A program made the translations under genes and the position numbers. Below the pieces are notes generated by a model. It had not been told where the DNA came from and did not search any database. It worked only from the letters and a program-made list of their open reading frames with translations. Shown here piece by piece: positions 29,658-40,539 of a DNA stretch of 62,050 nucleotides (its first letter is position 1; the number at the start of each line of letters is the position of its first letter). Where the stretch lies: assembly GCA_030525785.1 (NCBI GenBank), contig JAUNEA010000009.1, forward strand, positions 1 to 62,050, given 5' to 3'. This DNA comes from Cardiobacteriaceae bacterium. GTDB taxonomy: Bacteria > Pseudomonadota > Gammaproteobacteria > Cardiobacteriales > Cardiobacteriaceae.

Positions 29658-30770
29658 TTACAACTCAATATTGAGCAAATGCAAATGGTTAGGCAGAGCA
29701 ATCACGCGATGATAACGGCGATACATTTTCAAATCCCCTGCTTGACGTGGCTTACCCTGCGCCCAAAGCGCATTAGGATCTTTGCTTTCAGGGTCTTGAC
29801 GTTGACAAGTTGGCAAAATATTCTGCTCGCTATTGCTACGATCGATTCTTCCATCAATAGGTTCTGCCGCCAACACCAAACACACTTCAACCCCAACCAC
29901 ACCAGACCAGCCCAAAGCGCTTTTTTCAACTTCTGCAGCTGTCAAATAATCATGAATACTTTGTTTGGGTTCTAACTGCTGATCTTTAGAAGCTGAGCTA
30001 ATTGTTGTCTCAGGCACAACTAAATAGCGAAACATCATTTCATCAACAGGATACGCAATCGGCTGACTGGCAGAACGAATTTGAGTAGTAGCTTTATCGT
30101 TTAGCCCATTGCGTATGCCAATACATGACAACCCGCCTTTGTGCAAGCCATAGATATGAGTTAAGAGAGGCTCTTTTTCGGTAGCACTCGTGCCTGAACA
30201 ACTCTCTTCAGCGCCTGATTGTGAACCTTTGCTGCCCTCCTGAGCTGCATTGGATAAGCCCGAATGCTCCAAAGCGCTTTCACTACGCAAAACTTGGTAA
30301 GACACCATCAATGACTGCTGCGTGGTAGTTTGATTATCACCACAAACACGTTCAGGACGTGTGAACAAATCGCTGCTACCACACCCCCGCAACGGCATCA
30401 AATGTCCACCTGTGGCAAAACTCAGTACGCTATTTTGCAAAGCGCTTTGGGGCTTGCTGAGGGTATCTTTATCCTTGAGATAATGCTTAAAAACCGTTTC
30501 ATCACGCAAATTAACGGCGCGTTTAAGGATTTCAGGCGTTGCAAAGACATCAACATAGCCAGCATGACGAAAGTCTTGCTCCATACGCCAAAAAATTTGA
30601 CGGGCGGCATCATCTAAGCGTTCGCTGGTGCTACGCGAAATGGCTAATTTATTGGAAGTCACCATCAAAGCACCCAGTGCCATCAACAACAGCAAGCCAA
30701 TACTCATCGAAAGCAACAATTCCAATAATGAAATGCCTCGCTGCTGATGTGAAAAATGCTGTTTGCCCAT
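29658..30770 (-). CDS. pilW: PilW-like type IV pilus minor pilin
   Basis: 370 aa. Class III prepilin signal: QQRG then ISLLELLLSMSIGLLLLMALGAL, with Gly at -1 and Glu at +5 of the PilD cleavage site. The large C-terminal domain has an N-terminal RQIFWRMEQDFRHAGYVDVF segment typical of PilW and several cysteines. Minor pilins prime pilus assembly in the inner membrane. The usual partners (pilV, pilX, pilY1, fimT) are not next to it, so it is an orphan here. Could be another large pseudopilin. Confidence 0.75.
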   Translation of the reverse strand: MGKQHFSHQQRGISLLELLLSMSIGLLLLMALGALMVTSNKLAISRSTSERLDDAARQIFWRMEQDFRHAGYVDVFATPEILKRAVNLRDETVFKHYLKDKDTLSKPQSALQNSVLSFATGGHLMPLRGCGSSDLFTRPERVCGDNQTTTQQSLMVSYQVLRSESALEHSGLSNAAQEGSKGSQSGAEESCSGTSATEKEPLLTHIYGLHKGGLSCIGIRNGLNDKATTQIRSASQPIAYPVDEMMFRYLVVPETTISSASKDQQLEPKQSIHDYLTAAEVEKSALGWSGVVGVEVCLVLAAEPIDGRIDRSNSEQNILPTCQRQDPESKDPNALWAQGKPRQAGDLKMYRRYHRVIALPNHLHLLNIEL

Positions 30771-30924
30771 ATACGCTCCTTATGCCTCTGCTTATCTTAA
30801 GCATACTGCATGCCAATATTAGACTTTACACACAAAAGCCAGAAGCAAGCACCTACTCACATCATCACAACCTTGACTTTACCCTATCGCTGATTTACAT
30901 TCAGCCACTTTTGACAGGCAAGAA

Positions 30925-30952
30925 AAAAGCCGTCTTAACAAAGACGGCTTTT
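30925..30952 (-). terminator. Intrinsic terminator after tRNA-Asp
   Basis: Perfect 12-bp stem AAAAGCCGTCTT / AAGACGGCTTTT, 4-nt loop, T run on the minus strand. It is 11 nt past the tRNA-Asp CCA end. Confidence 0.88.
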
Positions 30953-30962
30953 AAGAATTAGA

Positions 30963-31039
30963 TGGCGGAATGGACGGGGCTCGAACCCGCGACCCCCTGC
31001 GTGACAGGCAGGTATTCTAACCGACTGAACTACCACTCC
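30963..31039 (-). tRNA. tRNA-Asp (anticodon GTC)
   Basis: 77 nt including encoded CCA (30963-30965). Acceptor GGAGTGG/CCATTCC with one G-T pair, anticodon loop CTGTCAC, T-arm GGGTTCGAGCCCC. The GUC anticodon is a substrate for queuosine modification, consistent with queH in the window. Only 4 nt separate it from tRNA-Val, so the two are co-transcribed. Confidence 0.95.
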
Positions 31040-31043
31040 GCAG

Positions 31044-31119
31044 TGGTGGATGCTATAGGACTCGAACCTATGACCCTCGCCTTGTAAGGGCGATGCTCTA
31101 CCAACTGAGCTAAGCATCC
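31044..31119 (-). tRNA. tRNA-Val (anticodon TAC)
   Basis: 76 nt including encoded CCA (31044-31046). Acceptor GGATGCT/AGCATCC, anticodon loop CTTACAA, T-arm AGGTTCGAGTCCT. First gene of a two-tRNA unit. Confidence 0.95.
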
Positions 31120-31135
31120 AACAGAAGAGGTGTGC

Positions 31136-31163
31136 ATTATAAACGATTTTTTCACCCTGTATA
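31136..31163 (-). promoter_or_regulatory. Promoter of the tRNA-Val/tRNA-Asp unit
   Basis: Minus strand: -35 TATACA (31158-31163), 16-bp spacer, perfect -10 TATAAT (31136-31141). The start would be about 10 nt before the tRNA-Val 5' end. Confidence 0.6.
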
Positions 31164-31265
31164 GACCTTCAAAAAACTATTTTCACAACACCAAGAAAAT
31201 AAAGAAATTTTTTGCGCTATTTTTTTCAACAAAGCGCTTTTCTCTGCCACTTTTTTCTCCAAACA

Positions 31266-32426
31266 TCACAAAAACATCGCACAGGAATACCCTGAAGCCC
31301 ATGCCCATTGCAAATTATGCCCACCCAAATGCCCTGTCACATCTAAGCATTCGCCAATAAAATGTAAACGTGGCACTCGATGGCAAGCAAATGTTTTCGG
31401 GCTGACTTCCTCAGTGTTCACACCACCTGTGCAAACTTCTGCCTTATTCATGCCTTCATGCCCGCTCGCCATCACCTCAAATCCCTGCCATCGCTGCATG
31501 ATCTCGCGCAATTTAGCATGACTAAAATGTTGCAATGGCTGGTTCATAATTCCCCATTGCCCCATCATTTCATCAACCAACGCTTGTGGCAAATGCTTTT
31601 TAAACACGCTGTACAACATTTGGCGCGGATTGCTTTCCTTCTCTGCCACCAAATCTTCCAAAGCGCTTTGGGGAAGAAAATTAATCACAAACAACTGATT
31701 TTTATCTAAATAACTAGAAATTTGCAACACAGCAGGACCACTCAATCCTCGATGCGTAAACAGCAAATCATCAACAAAAACAGGCGCACCCTCTGCCGAT
31801 ATCTTGACTCGAACGCTGATACCACTCAAAGCGCTTTTCGGCTCCTGCAACACAAGTGGTACTAAGGCAGGTCGAAAGGGATAATTCGCAAGCTTAAACT
31901 GCTTGGCAACGCTGAGTGCAAAGCTCGTTGCCCCAAGCTTGGGAAAAGATGGCGCACCTGTGGCAATCACCAATTTATCCGCCGCCCAATTCCCCAAAGC
32001 GCTTTGCACCAAAACTCCTTCTTCCGTCACAGAAAGCGCTTTGATAGCACAACCAAGCTTCAAATCCACCCCAGCTCGCAACAGCTCATCGTGCAAAGCC
32101 TGAACCAATGCCCGTGAGCGTTCTTTACAGAACAACTGCCCTGCAGCTTTCTCCACCGTACTCAAGCCCAATTCGCCCAAAAATGCCAGAAAATCGTAGG
32201 GCGTATGGCGTGAGAGAGCAGAGCGCGGAAAATGGGGGTTGTGAGAGATGAAATGCTCCCAAGTGGTGTTGAGATTGGTAACATTGCAGCGCCCACCACC
32301 TGAAACCAAAATTTTGTTGCCTATATGGTCATTATGGTCAAGCAACAGAACCTTCAGCCCACGCCGTGCCGCATGAATGGCGCAATAAATCCCTGCAGCG
32401 CCTGCGCCAATAATGATGACCTTCAC
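31266..32426 (-). CDS. BaiN/HI0933-family FAD-dependent oxidoreductase
   Basis: 386 aa. N-terminal dinucleotide fold VIIIGAGAAGIYCAIHAARRG, then the family motif ILVSGGGRCNVTN, and a C-terminal second FAD contact GECLDVTGHLGGHNLQWAWASG. HI0933/YhiN proteins are soluble flavoproteins of unknown physiological substrate. The start codon is GTG, inside the 4-nt overlap GTGA with the small upstream gene. It carries four motif-encoded QSAL/KSAL patches. Confidence 0.85.
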   Translation of the reverse strand: MKVIIIGAGAAGIYCAIHAARRGLKVLLLDHNDHIGNKILVSGGGRCNVTNLNTTWEHFISHNPHFPRSALSRHTPYDFLAFLGELGLSTVEKAAGQLFCKERSRALVQALHDELLRAGVDLKLGCAIKALSVTEEGVLVQSALGNWAADKLVIATGAPSFPKLGATSFALSVAKQFKLANYPFRPALVPLVLQEPKSALSGISVRVKISAEGAPVFVDDLLFTHRGLSGPAVLQISSYLDKNQLFVINFLPQSALEDLVAEKESNPRQMLYSVFKKHLPQALVDEMMGQWGIMNQPLQHFSHAKLREIMQRWQGFEVMASGHEGMNKAEVCTGGVNTEEVSPKTFACHRVPRLHFIGECLDVTGHLGGHNLQWAWASGYSCAMFL

Positions 32427-32680
32427 GGGGACGATGAATCGCGTGAGCTATCCAAAGCACTTTTTTTACGCCCCATTTTCGGAAGCCAACCCAGCTGATA
32501 AAGATTCACCACCAAAATGAACACATTCACGCCAACCACAGGCCAAGCATTGGTCAAAGCGGCATACAAAACAAATAACACTGCGCCACCACTATTGACC
32601 ATGCGAAAGGTTCGAAAATCCTTCAAAGTAAAAGAAAATGCTACCAGCCCCATCGCCAAATAACCCAGTAATTCCACCAT
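32423..32680 (-). CDS. Small YgjV-like membrane protein
   Basis: 85 aa with three predicted membrane helices (about 3-20, 30-45, 48-66) and a charged tail. The pattern MVELLGYLAMGLVAFSFTLKD and NAWPVVGVNVFILVVNLYQL resembles YgjV-type inner membrane proteins. GGAG lies within the last codons of rlmM, so it is translationally tied to rlmM and to the flavoprotein gene downstream. A degenerate palindrome, AAAGCACTTT, lies in its tail region. Confidence 0.6.
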   Translation of the reverse strand: MVELLGYLAMGLVAFSFTLKDFRTFRMVNSGGAVLFVLYAALTNAWPVVGVNVFILVVNLYQLGWLPKMGRKKSALDSSRDSSSP

Positions 32681-32683
32681 GTT

Positions 32684-33778
32684 TTACTCCTTTTCTGTAA
32701 CAACACAAACCGTGATTTCTTCGCGGTCATGATAAAGTTGCTTAGCTTGTAAACGGTATTTTATACCCTGTTTTTTCAAGGCTTTATGTATATCCCCTAA
32801 ACAAAGCTCCACTTCTGCAAAGCGCTTTTTCATCGGCAATTTCAAATTAAAAATAGTATGTGAACAACGATCTAAAGTCAGCCATTTGCTGATAAGCTGC
32901 GTGATGCGTTGTGGACTTTCCACCATATCACACACCAACCAATCCACTTTTTTCCCTTTCGGCGGTTTAAAGTGAAAACCATCTTCCGCGCAATAATTCA
33001 CCAAGCCACTATCCAGCAAGGATTGCGCCATTTTTCCATGATCGACCGCATAGGTGTACACATTGCGTTTAACCAACTGATACGTCCAACCACCAGGACA
33101 AGCGCCCAAATCAACCGCCGTTTTCTCATGATTAAGCAAAGCGCTTTGTTCCTCAGGCGTGAGAAAGGTATGAAAAGCCTCTTCAAGCTTGAGGGTTGAA
33201 CGGCTGGGGGCATCATGTGGCAACTTTAAACGCAAAATCCCCATCGCGTTCGGACTAACCCTTTTTTTCTCCGCCACACAGACAAAACAAGCATTGGTTT
33301 TGGTAAACACAACGGCAAGCACCCATGAATCTCGTTTGACCAAAGCGCTTTGACTCAACAAGCCTTTATCGCGCAATGCCTTGCGTAATGGCACAGCAAG
33401 CTTACGGCACAACGGCGAAAGCGCTTTGGCATCATCAGAGTCTGGCGTTTCTACCACCAACTCATCAGCTTGAATGCTGTTCTCCATCATGGCTTGATAG
33501 CTTTGAACAATAGGGGTGATACGGTCTTGAGTATCCAGCTCCATCAAAGCCTCAACCACCAACCACCATTGCCTTGCAAAAATCAAATCTGATAGTGAGA
33601 GGCTTTGCATCAAGCGCTCCGCCTCCCCCTCTTGATGGCAAGTAAACAACACCAAAGCGCTTTGTTCAAAAGCTTTGGCAAAGCCGAAAATCCCATAGTC
33701 GCTCGCTCGCGCTGTGATTTCTGCTGCCAATTCTTTCTCAAAGCCAGCGCGACAATACAACAATATCTGATTCAACAT
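32684..33778 (-). CDS. rlmM: 23S rRNA C2498 2'-O-ribose methyltransferase
   Basis: 364 aa (E. coli RlmM 366). N-terminal THUMP-like RNA-binding domain beginning LNQILLYCRAGFEKELAAEI, and a C-terminal Rossmann methyltransferase with the SAM motif AVDLGACPGGWTYQLV, the catalytic VCDMVE and KLPMKKR lysine. It methylates C2498 in the peptidyl transferase centre region. GGAGG precedes the ATG. First of a three-gene unit with the YgjV-like and flavoprotein genes. Confidence 0.93.
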   Translation of the reverse strand: MLNQILLYCRAGFEKELAAEITARASDYGIFGFAKAFEQSALVLFTCHQEGEAERLMQSLSLSDLIFARQWWLVVEALMELDTQDRITPIVQSYQAMMENSIQADELVVETPDSDDAKALSPLCRKLAVPLRKALRDKGLLSQSALVKRDSWVLAVVFTKTNACFVCVAEKKRVSPNAMGILRLKLPHDAPSRSTLKLEEAFHTFLTPEEQSALLNHEKTAVDLGACPGGWTYQLVKRNVYTYAVDHGKMAQSLLDSGLVNYCAEDGFHFKPPKGKKVDWLVCDMVESPQRITQLISKWLTLDRCSHTIFNLKLPMKKRFAEVELCLGDIHKALKKQGIKYRLQAKQLYHDREEITVCVVTEKE

Positions 33779-33826
33779 GGCATCAATCCTCCAAAGCGCT
33801 TTGTTTGCTTATTTTGAGTTACAAAA

Positions 33827-33848
33827 AAACCCCGTCAAGACGGGGTTT
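33827..33848 (-). terminator. Intrinsic terminator after rplU-rpmA
   Basis: Stem AAACCCCGTC / GACGGGGTTT with a minimal loop and seven T on the minus strand, 20 nt past the rpmA stop. Confidence 0.88.
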
Positions 33849-33868
33849 GACGTGGGCAATGTCTGCAA

Positions 33869-34126
33869 TTAAGCAGCCACAACGCTCACATAACGGCGTT
33901 TTTCTGCGCCACGAATGCTGAAAACAACTTTGCCATCAGCTTTCGCGAATAAGGTGTGGTCGCGACCAACGCCTACATTTTCGCCAGCATTGAATGGGGT
34001 GCCACGTTGACGAACGAGGATAGAACCAGCGCTCACCAACTCACCGCCAAAGCGCTTAACGCCAAGACGTTTGGATTGGGAATCGCGTCCGTTACGGCTG
34101 GAACCGCCAGCTTTCTTATGTGCCAT
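33869..34126 (-). CDS. rpmA: 50S ribosomal protein L27
   Basis: 85 aa, full length, starting [16 protein letters not shown], so no N-terminal prepeptide of the Firmicutes type. The N-terminus reaches the peptidyl transferase centre. AAGGAG lies before the ATG. The palindrome copy near 34048 encodes the conserved VKRFGG, showing that the motif also occurs where the protein is constrained. Confidence 0.98.
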   Translation of the reverse strand: MAHKKAGGSSRNGRDSQSKRLGVKRFGGELVSAGSILVRQRGTPFNAGENVGVGRDHTLFAKADGKVVFSIRGAEKRRYVSVVAA

Positions 34127-34149
34127 GATTTACTCCTTAACTTTGCTCA

Positions 34150-34458
34150 TCAAATCGCGCTAATCACTACTTCAGTGTAGTTTTGGCGGTGTCCCATGCG
34201 TTTCATATGGTGTTTACGGCGACGGAACTTGATGATTTTAACTTTTTTGTGTCGTCCGTGGTTCGCAACGGTAGCGCTAACAGTTTTACCTGCTAAATAA
34301 GGCGCACCAATGCTCACGTCTTCTTCACTGGCAGCAATTAACAATACTTTGTCAAAATGAACGGTTGCGCCAACTTCCGCTTTTAACGTTTCAACGCGCA
34401 AATGCTGACCAACTTTCACTTTGTATTGTTTTCCGCCAGTCTCAATAACTGCAAACAT
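34150..34458 (-). CDS. rplU: 50S ribosomal protein L21
   Basis: 102 aa (E. coli 103), starting MFAVIETGGKQYKV at 34458 with GGAG 8 nt upstream. It binds 23S rRNA helices near L20. It is followed 23 nt later by rpmA. The leader at 34483-34600 folds into two hairpins: CTCGCC/GGCGAG near 34487 and GGCTTGAT/ATCAAGCC at 34548-34571. Confidence 0.98.
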   Translation of the reverse strand: MFAVIETGGKQYKVKVGQHLRVETLKAEVGATVHFDKVLLIAASEEDVSIGAPYLAGKTVSATVANHGRHKKVKIIKFRRRKHHMKRMGHRQNYTEVVISAI

Positions 34459-34631
34459 GTTTGTTCTCCAAGATGATGACAATCCTCGCCAAAGGCGAGA
34501 AACCGATTACCGAAAGCCTATCAAAAGCCATTCTGTAATTTATGCTTGGCTTGATAGCGTTACATCAAGCCATAATTCGTTTAAAAGCGCCCAATTTTAC
34601 AAGCGATTGCCCCCAGTCGCAACTATAAAAA

Positions 34632-34653
34632 AACCCGATGAAATCATCGGGTT
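34632..34653 (-). terminator. Intrinsic terminator after tRNA-Val(GAC)
   Basis: Stem AACCCGATG / CATCGGGTT with a 4-nt loop, then seven T on the minus strand. It lies about 70 nt past the tRNA. Confidence 0.82.
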
Positions 34654-34724
34654 AAAAACATGAAGACTAAACTTCGGAACAAAACGCTAAATCAACAACG
34701 CATCAACGCTATCGGTGCAAATTC

Positions 34725-34801
34725 TGGTAGGCGTAATTGGACTCGAACCAACGACCCCCACCATGTCAAGGTGGTGCTCTAACCAACTGAGCTATACGCC
34801 T
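34725..34801 (-). tRNA. tRNA-Val (anticodon GAC)
   Basis: 77 nt including encoded CCA (34725-34727). Acceptor AGGCGTA/TACGCCT, anticodon loop TTGACAT, T-arm TGGTTCGAGTCCA. Second valine isoacceptor in the window, reading GUC/GUU. Confidence 0.95.
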
Positions 34802-34812
34802 AAAGAAGAATT

Positions 34813-34841
34813 ATCATACCCTTTTTTATCACACCATGCAA
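34813..34841 (-). promoter_or_regulatory. Promoter of tRNA-Val(GAC)
   Basis: Minus strand: -35 TTGCAT (34836-34841), 17-bp spacer, -10 TATGAT (34813-34818). The start is about 6 nt before the tRNA. Confidence 0.6.
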
Positions 34842-34862
34842 GCCCCAAAGCACTTTCATGCC

Positions 34863-35624
34863 TCAAAACCAATATTTCCAAGCCAATGTCAAACTCATCA
34901 ACAAAGACATGCTAATTGCTGCAGGGCGTATCAATTGGTTACCACGCGCAATAATCATGCCAGATGCCAAACGCGCTCCCATAAATTGCCCTCCTGCCAT
35001 CGCAAAACCTGCCAACCAAACCATCTTACCGCCCACCAAAAAAACCAACAGAGAAACGACATTGCTGGTTGCATTAAGCGCTTTAGCCTCAATGGTCGCG
35101 CGTTGCAAAGTGTAGCCTCGCAAACTTACCAATGCCAACACCAAAAAGCTCCCCGTACCAGGCCCTAAAAAGCCATCGTAAAACCCAATCGGCATCACAG
35201 CGCCCACCAAAAACATCGGTAAATCCCAACGCGCTTCACGCTCAACTTCCCCAAGCTTCGGCATCAAAATAAACACCAACGCAATCCCCATCAGCAAGAT
35301 GGGCAAAACCTTATACAAAAGCGCATTGGGCAACATACGCACCAGTATCACACCCAAAGCTGCGCCAATGCCACACAACACAATCCCACGCCACAACACG
35401 CGCAAATCCAATTGCCCGCGGCGCACAAAATAAGCCGTTGCAGTGACACTGCCAAAACATGCCTGTAATTTGTTGGTCGCTAATGCTGATTCAGGTGGCA
35501 TACCCGTCAAAAGTAACGCTGGAATAGTCAGCATACCGCCTCCGCCTGCTAAGGTATCGACAAAACCTGCCAACGCCCCAACCAAAAACAAAGCGCTTAG
35601 CGCCCAAATCGTCAATTCAAACAT
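34863..35624 (-). CDS. TSUP family (TauE/SafE) membrane permease
   Basis: 253 aa from ATG 35624 (GGAGGG upstream); a GTG two codons earlier is an alternative. About eight membrane helices in two halves with the repeated family motif GFVDTLAGGGGMLTIPALLL and GFYDGFLGPGTGSFLVL. TSUP proteins export or import sulfite, sulfoacetate or similar organic anions; the substrate here cannot be read. The start overlaps the engB stop by 8 nt, so the two are co-transcribed. Confidence 0.85.
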   Translation of the reverse strand: MFELTIWALSALFLVGALAGFVDTLAGGGGMLTIPALLLTGMPPESALATNKLQACFGSVTATAYFVRRGQLDLRVLWRGIVLCGIGAALGVILVRMLPNALLYKVLPILLMGIALVFILMPKLGEVEREARWDLPMFLVGAVMPIGFYDGFLGPGTGSFLVLALVSLRGYTLQRATIEAKALNATSNVVSLLVFLVGGKMVWLAGFAMAGGQFMGARLASGMIIARGNQLIRPAAISMSLLMSLTLAWKYWF

Positions 35625-36228
35625 ATTCACCCTCCCCCGACAAAATACCGTCCAACCATTGTTCTAAATCCTGCAAACCCTGCTTTTTCAAGCTGGAAAA
35701 TGCCTGAATCTGCAATGGGCTTGGGAAATCCTCCAAAGCGCTTTGCACCAGCCGTATCTGCGCCAATTGCGCACTACGACTCAGTTTATCGGCTTTGGTC
35801 AGCAAAATGCACACAGGCAAATCTCGCGCTGCGCAACATTCCAACATCGCAATATCCAAATCCTTCAAAGGGTGACGTATATCCATCAACAAGACAACGC
35901 CTCTAAGCGCTTTGCGTTCCATCAAATAATTGGTCAGCAATTTTTCCCAATGCGCTTTGATGCTAGGTGGCACATCGGCATAACCATAACCTGGTAAATC
36001 CACCAAAAAATTCCCTACACTTGGCAAGGCGAAATAATTAATCAATTGTGTACGTCCTGGTGTTTTGGAAACGCGAGCTAAGGCTTTTTGCGCAGTTAGC
36101 GTATTTAATGCGCTGGACTTCCCTGCATTTGAACGCCCTGCAAAAGCGATTTCACAACGCGCCTCATCGGGCAATTGTTTTTGATGATTAGCTGAAAAAG
36201 CAAAGGTGGCTTGATGATAGATTGACAT
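35617..36228 (-). CDS. engB: Ribosome biogenesis GTP-binding protein EngB/YihA
   Basis: 203 aa from ATG 36228 (GGAG upstream); the frame is open to 36264 but that part contains a palindrome and no ribosome site. G1 is GRSNAGKSS, G3 is DLPGYGYAD and G4 is TKAD. An essential GTPase in 50S subunit assembly. It lies in tandem with the TSUP gene, and divergent from the cytochrome c gene with 192 nt between. Confidence 0.93.
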   Translation of the reverse strand: MSIYHQATFAFSANHQKQLPDEARCEIAFAGRSNAGKSSALNTLTAQKALARVSKTPGRTQLINYFALPSVGNFLVDLPGYGYADVPPSIKAHWEKLLTNYLMERKALRGVVLLMDIRHPLKDLDIAMLECCAARDLPVCILLTKADKLSRSAQLAQIRLVQSALEDFPSPLQIQAFSSLKKQGLQDLEQWLDGILSGEGEYV

Positions 36229-36420
36229 AAATTCTCCAAAGCGCTTTGTTCTTGCTCTTCTCACACGGCCTCAAAAGCTGTATGCAACGATTTGAGCTAA
36301 AAACATTGGCAACAAAATAATGATAGAATAACGCACTTAGTAACAAGAACGCACCGCATGGTCGAGATTGAACAACAAAAGCGCAACCCCATAAGCGCAC
36401 CTAAATCTAAGGAAAGTATC

Positions 36421-37086
36421 ATGAAAAAAGGCATTGTGATTTTATTGGCACTCCTAAGCTTTGCGCACGCATACGCTGCAGGAAATCCGAAAGCAGGCGA
36501 GGCAAAAGCCAAAGTGTGCGCCGCGTGTCATGGCGCAACAGGTGTAAGCTCTAATCCTGAATGGCCATCACTGGCTGGGCAAGGTGAAAAATACCTCATC
36601 AAGCAATTGCAGAATTTTAAAAGTGGCGCGCGCCCCAGCATGATTATGCAACCCCAAGCCTCACTCCTCACCGATGAAGACATCATCAACATTGCAGCTT
36701 ATTACTCTAGCCAGCCAGCCCCTGAAAATGAAGCCTTCGCTGCTACAGAAGAATTGCAAGCATTGGTAAAAGTGGGCGAGCAGATTTATTTGGGTGGAAA
36801 TATGGAAAAAGGCATTCCTGCTTGCTCTGCTTGTCATGGCCCTACAGGCAAAGGCGTTCCACCTGCTGGTTTTCCAGCTTTGGCAGGACAACACGCTGTC
36901 TACCTCCAAGCTCAGCTTAAAGCCTTCCAAACATCAGCCCTGATTGATGAACAAGCTAGCACAACCGACAAAACCAAACTTGTTTTGCGTGGCAATGATG
37001 CTAACAACATGATGACGGATATTGCCAAAAAAATGACTCCACGCGAGATGGAAGCTGTTGCCTTATACATTCAAGGCTTACGCTAA
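36421..37086 (+). CDS. Di-haem cytochrome c4
   Basis: 221 aa from ATG 36421 (AAGGAAA upstream). Signal peptide MKKGIVILLALLSFAHAYAA, then two haem-binding CXXCH sites, CAACH (about 35) and CSACH (about 135), in duplicated class I domains. Distal Met ligands are probably the Met in SMIMQP and in the NMMTDIAKKM segment. A periplasmic electron carrier, usually between the bc1 complex and a terminal oxidase. The transcript appears to end at a terminator built from two palindrome copies. Confidence 0.9.
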   Translation: MKKGIVILLALLSFAHAYAAGNPKAGEAKAKVCAACHGATGVSSNPEWPSLAGQGEKYLIKQLQNFKSGARPSMIMQPQASLLTDEDIINIAAYYSSQPAPENEAFAATEELQALVKVGEQIYLGGNMEKGIPACSACHGPTGKGVPPAGFPALAGQHAVYLQAQLKAFQTSALIDEQASTTDKTKLVLRGNDANNMMTDIAKKMTPREMEAVALYIQGLR

Positions 37087-37091
37087 TTGAT

Positions 37092-37141
37092 AAAGCGCTT
37101 TGAGGCTGGCTTTCTCGCCACCCCAAAGCGCTTTTGTTTTC
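37092..37141 (+). terminator. Terminator formed by two copies of the palindrome
   Basis: AAAGCGCTTTGAGG (37092-37105) pairs with CCCCAAAGCGCTTT (37121-37134) over 13 of 14 positions, with a 15-nt loop, followed by TGTTTTCTCTTTT. Each arm is one copy of the genome motif. It lies 6 nt past the cytochrome stop. Confidence 0.6.
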
Positions 37142-37175
37142 TCTTTTCCTCTGCCTTTATTAACGCTCCATTCCT

Positions 37176-37829
37176 ATGCCCCTGCATCAAAATACGCTCA
37201 TTACCTCACTCATCTTACTGATGCTGGTGGCATTTACTTTATTGGCATTGCTGGATTTTGGTAAGCAAGCCGTTGCACTATGGCATCGTATCCATCGCCA
37301 TTTTCAAGAACGCCAACAACAACAACGCCAGCAAAGAAGTGGGCAAGTTGCTCCGCATCAATACGGCAAACTCCCTGAAGATACTCCTCAACTTTCACTG
37401 CATATTGATTTGGTTCCCCAGTTTGACCCCAGTTTCAGCGCTACCCAAATTCATCAACTAACGCACCATTTCCCTATCTCTACCCACACCTCCCCCACCC
37501 CACATCTTCTTTATCATCACCCCGATAATCTTACCTTCACGCTCCACAATATCCACCCAAGCGCTTTGCCTGCACAAAACAGCAACGAACGTGTTTTTGG
37601 CTTGCGTTTATCCTTACATCTGCCTTGCGAATGCAACAATACGCTGGCAGTCAGCGCCCTGTTAGCTGTTGCCGATAAAATAGCGGAAAACCTCTCAGGT
37701 AAGCCTTGTCGCGCCAATACACGCCAGCGTTTAAAGCCTTCTGAGCGCGAGTGGTATCATCGAGTAGCAGAAGAACACCAAAGCGCTTACGAAGCATGGC
37801 AATATCGCCAATTACAAGATAAACCTTAG
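37176..37829 (+). CDS. zipA: ZipA-like cell division protein
   Basis: 217 aa, shorter than E. coli ZipA (328). One N-terminal membrane helix (LITSLILLMLVAFTLLALL), then a Gln/Arg-rich linker, and a C-terminal domain with FGLRLSLHLP and LLAVADKIAENLSGKPC, which matches the FtsZ-binding fold of ZipA (the AEDIGG helix). It is placed immediately before ligA, as in many gammaproteobacteria. It would tether FtsZ to the inner membrane. Similarity is weak, so the call rests on topology and synteny. Confidence 0.65.
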   Translation: MPLHQNTLITSLILLMLVAFTLLALLDFGKQAVALWHRIHRHFQERQQQQRQQRSGQVAPHQYGKLPEDTPQLSLHIDLVPQFDPSFSATQIHQLTHHFPISTHTSPTPHLLYHHPDNLTFTLHNIHPSALPAQNSNERVFGLRLSLHLPCECNNTLAVSALLAVADKIAENLSGKPCRANTRQRLKPSEREWYHRVAEEHQSAYEAWQYRQLQDKP

Positions 37830-37842
37830 CCTCGCCTCTTGA

Positions 37843-39905
<2,063 letters not shown>

Positions 39906-39906
<1 letters not shown>

Positions 39907-40463
39907 TGCTCTACATCATTCGCCACGCCCAAAGCCAAGCCAATGCTGGCGGCAATGTTCTTTACGACAATCGCCATATTCCCTTAACCGATTATGGTCA
40001 TCAGCAAGCCCAAAAACTCATCACTTCCCTGCCCCGTGCATCTAAGGTTTATGTTTCAGAAATGCTGCGCACCCAACAAAGCGCTTTGCCTTTTTGTCAG
40101 CACTGGGGCATTACATGGGAAGTACTGCCTGAGTTAAATGAATTTTCCTACTTGCCCTTTTCATTGATTGAAGGAAAATCACGCCAAATGGTCAGCGAGT
40201 TGGCACGCCAATACTTCGAACGCCAGCAAATTCATGAACGCTATGGTGAAGATAGTTTTTATGATTTCTACCAACGTGTTGCCCGTTTCCGCGCCCAAGC
40301 AAAGCGCTTTGAGGCTGATACGGTATGCTTTGGGCATGGTGTATGGCTACAAATGTTTTACTGGCAAAGCTTGGGCAAAGCGCTTTGTGATTTGGCACAC
40401 TTCCGCGCCTTCCAAAGCCAACAACCAATTGAAAACGCCAGCATTCACGTTTTTAGCCTATAA
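39906..40463 (+). CDS. Histidine phosphatase family protein
   Basis: 185 aa, starting MLYIIRHAQSQANAGGN with the RHxxxxxN phosphohistidine motif. A second catalytic His lies in TVCFGHGVWLQMF. Branch-1 histidine phosphatases include phosphoglycerate mutases, SixA and alpha-ribazole phosphatases; the substrate is not readable. Translationally coupled to ligA by TAATG. Confidence 0.82.
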
Positions 40464-40539
40464 TCGCGCCCCTATCACAAATTTTCCATAAAACTTGCCT
40501 GAGCGTGTGGTAGTCGCAGGGCAAAAACAAGGAACTTCT

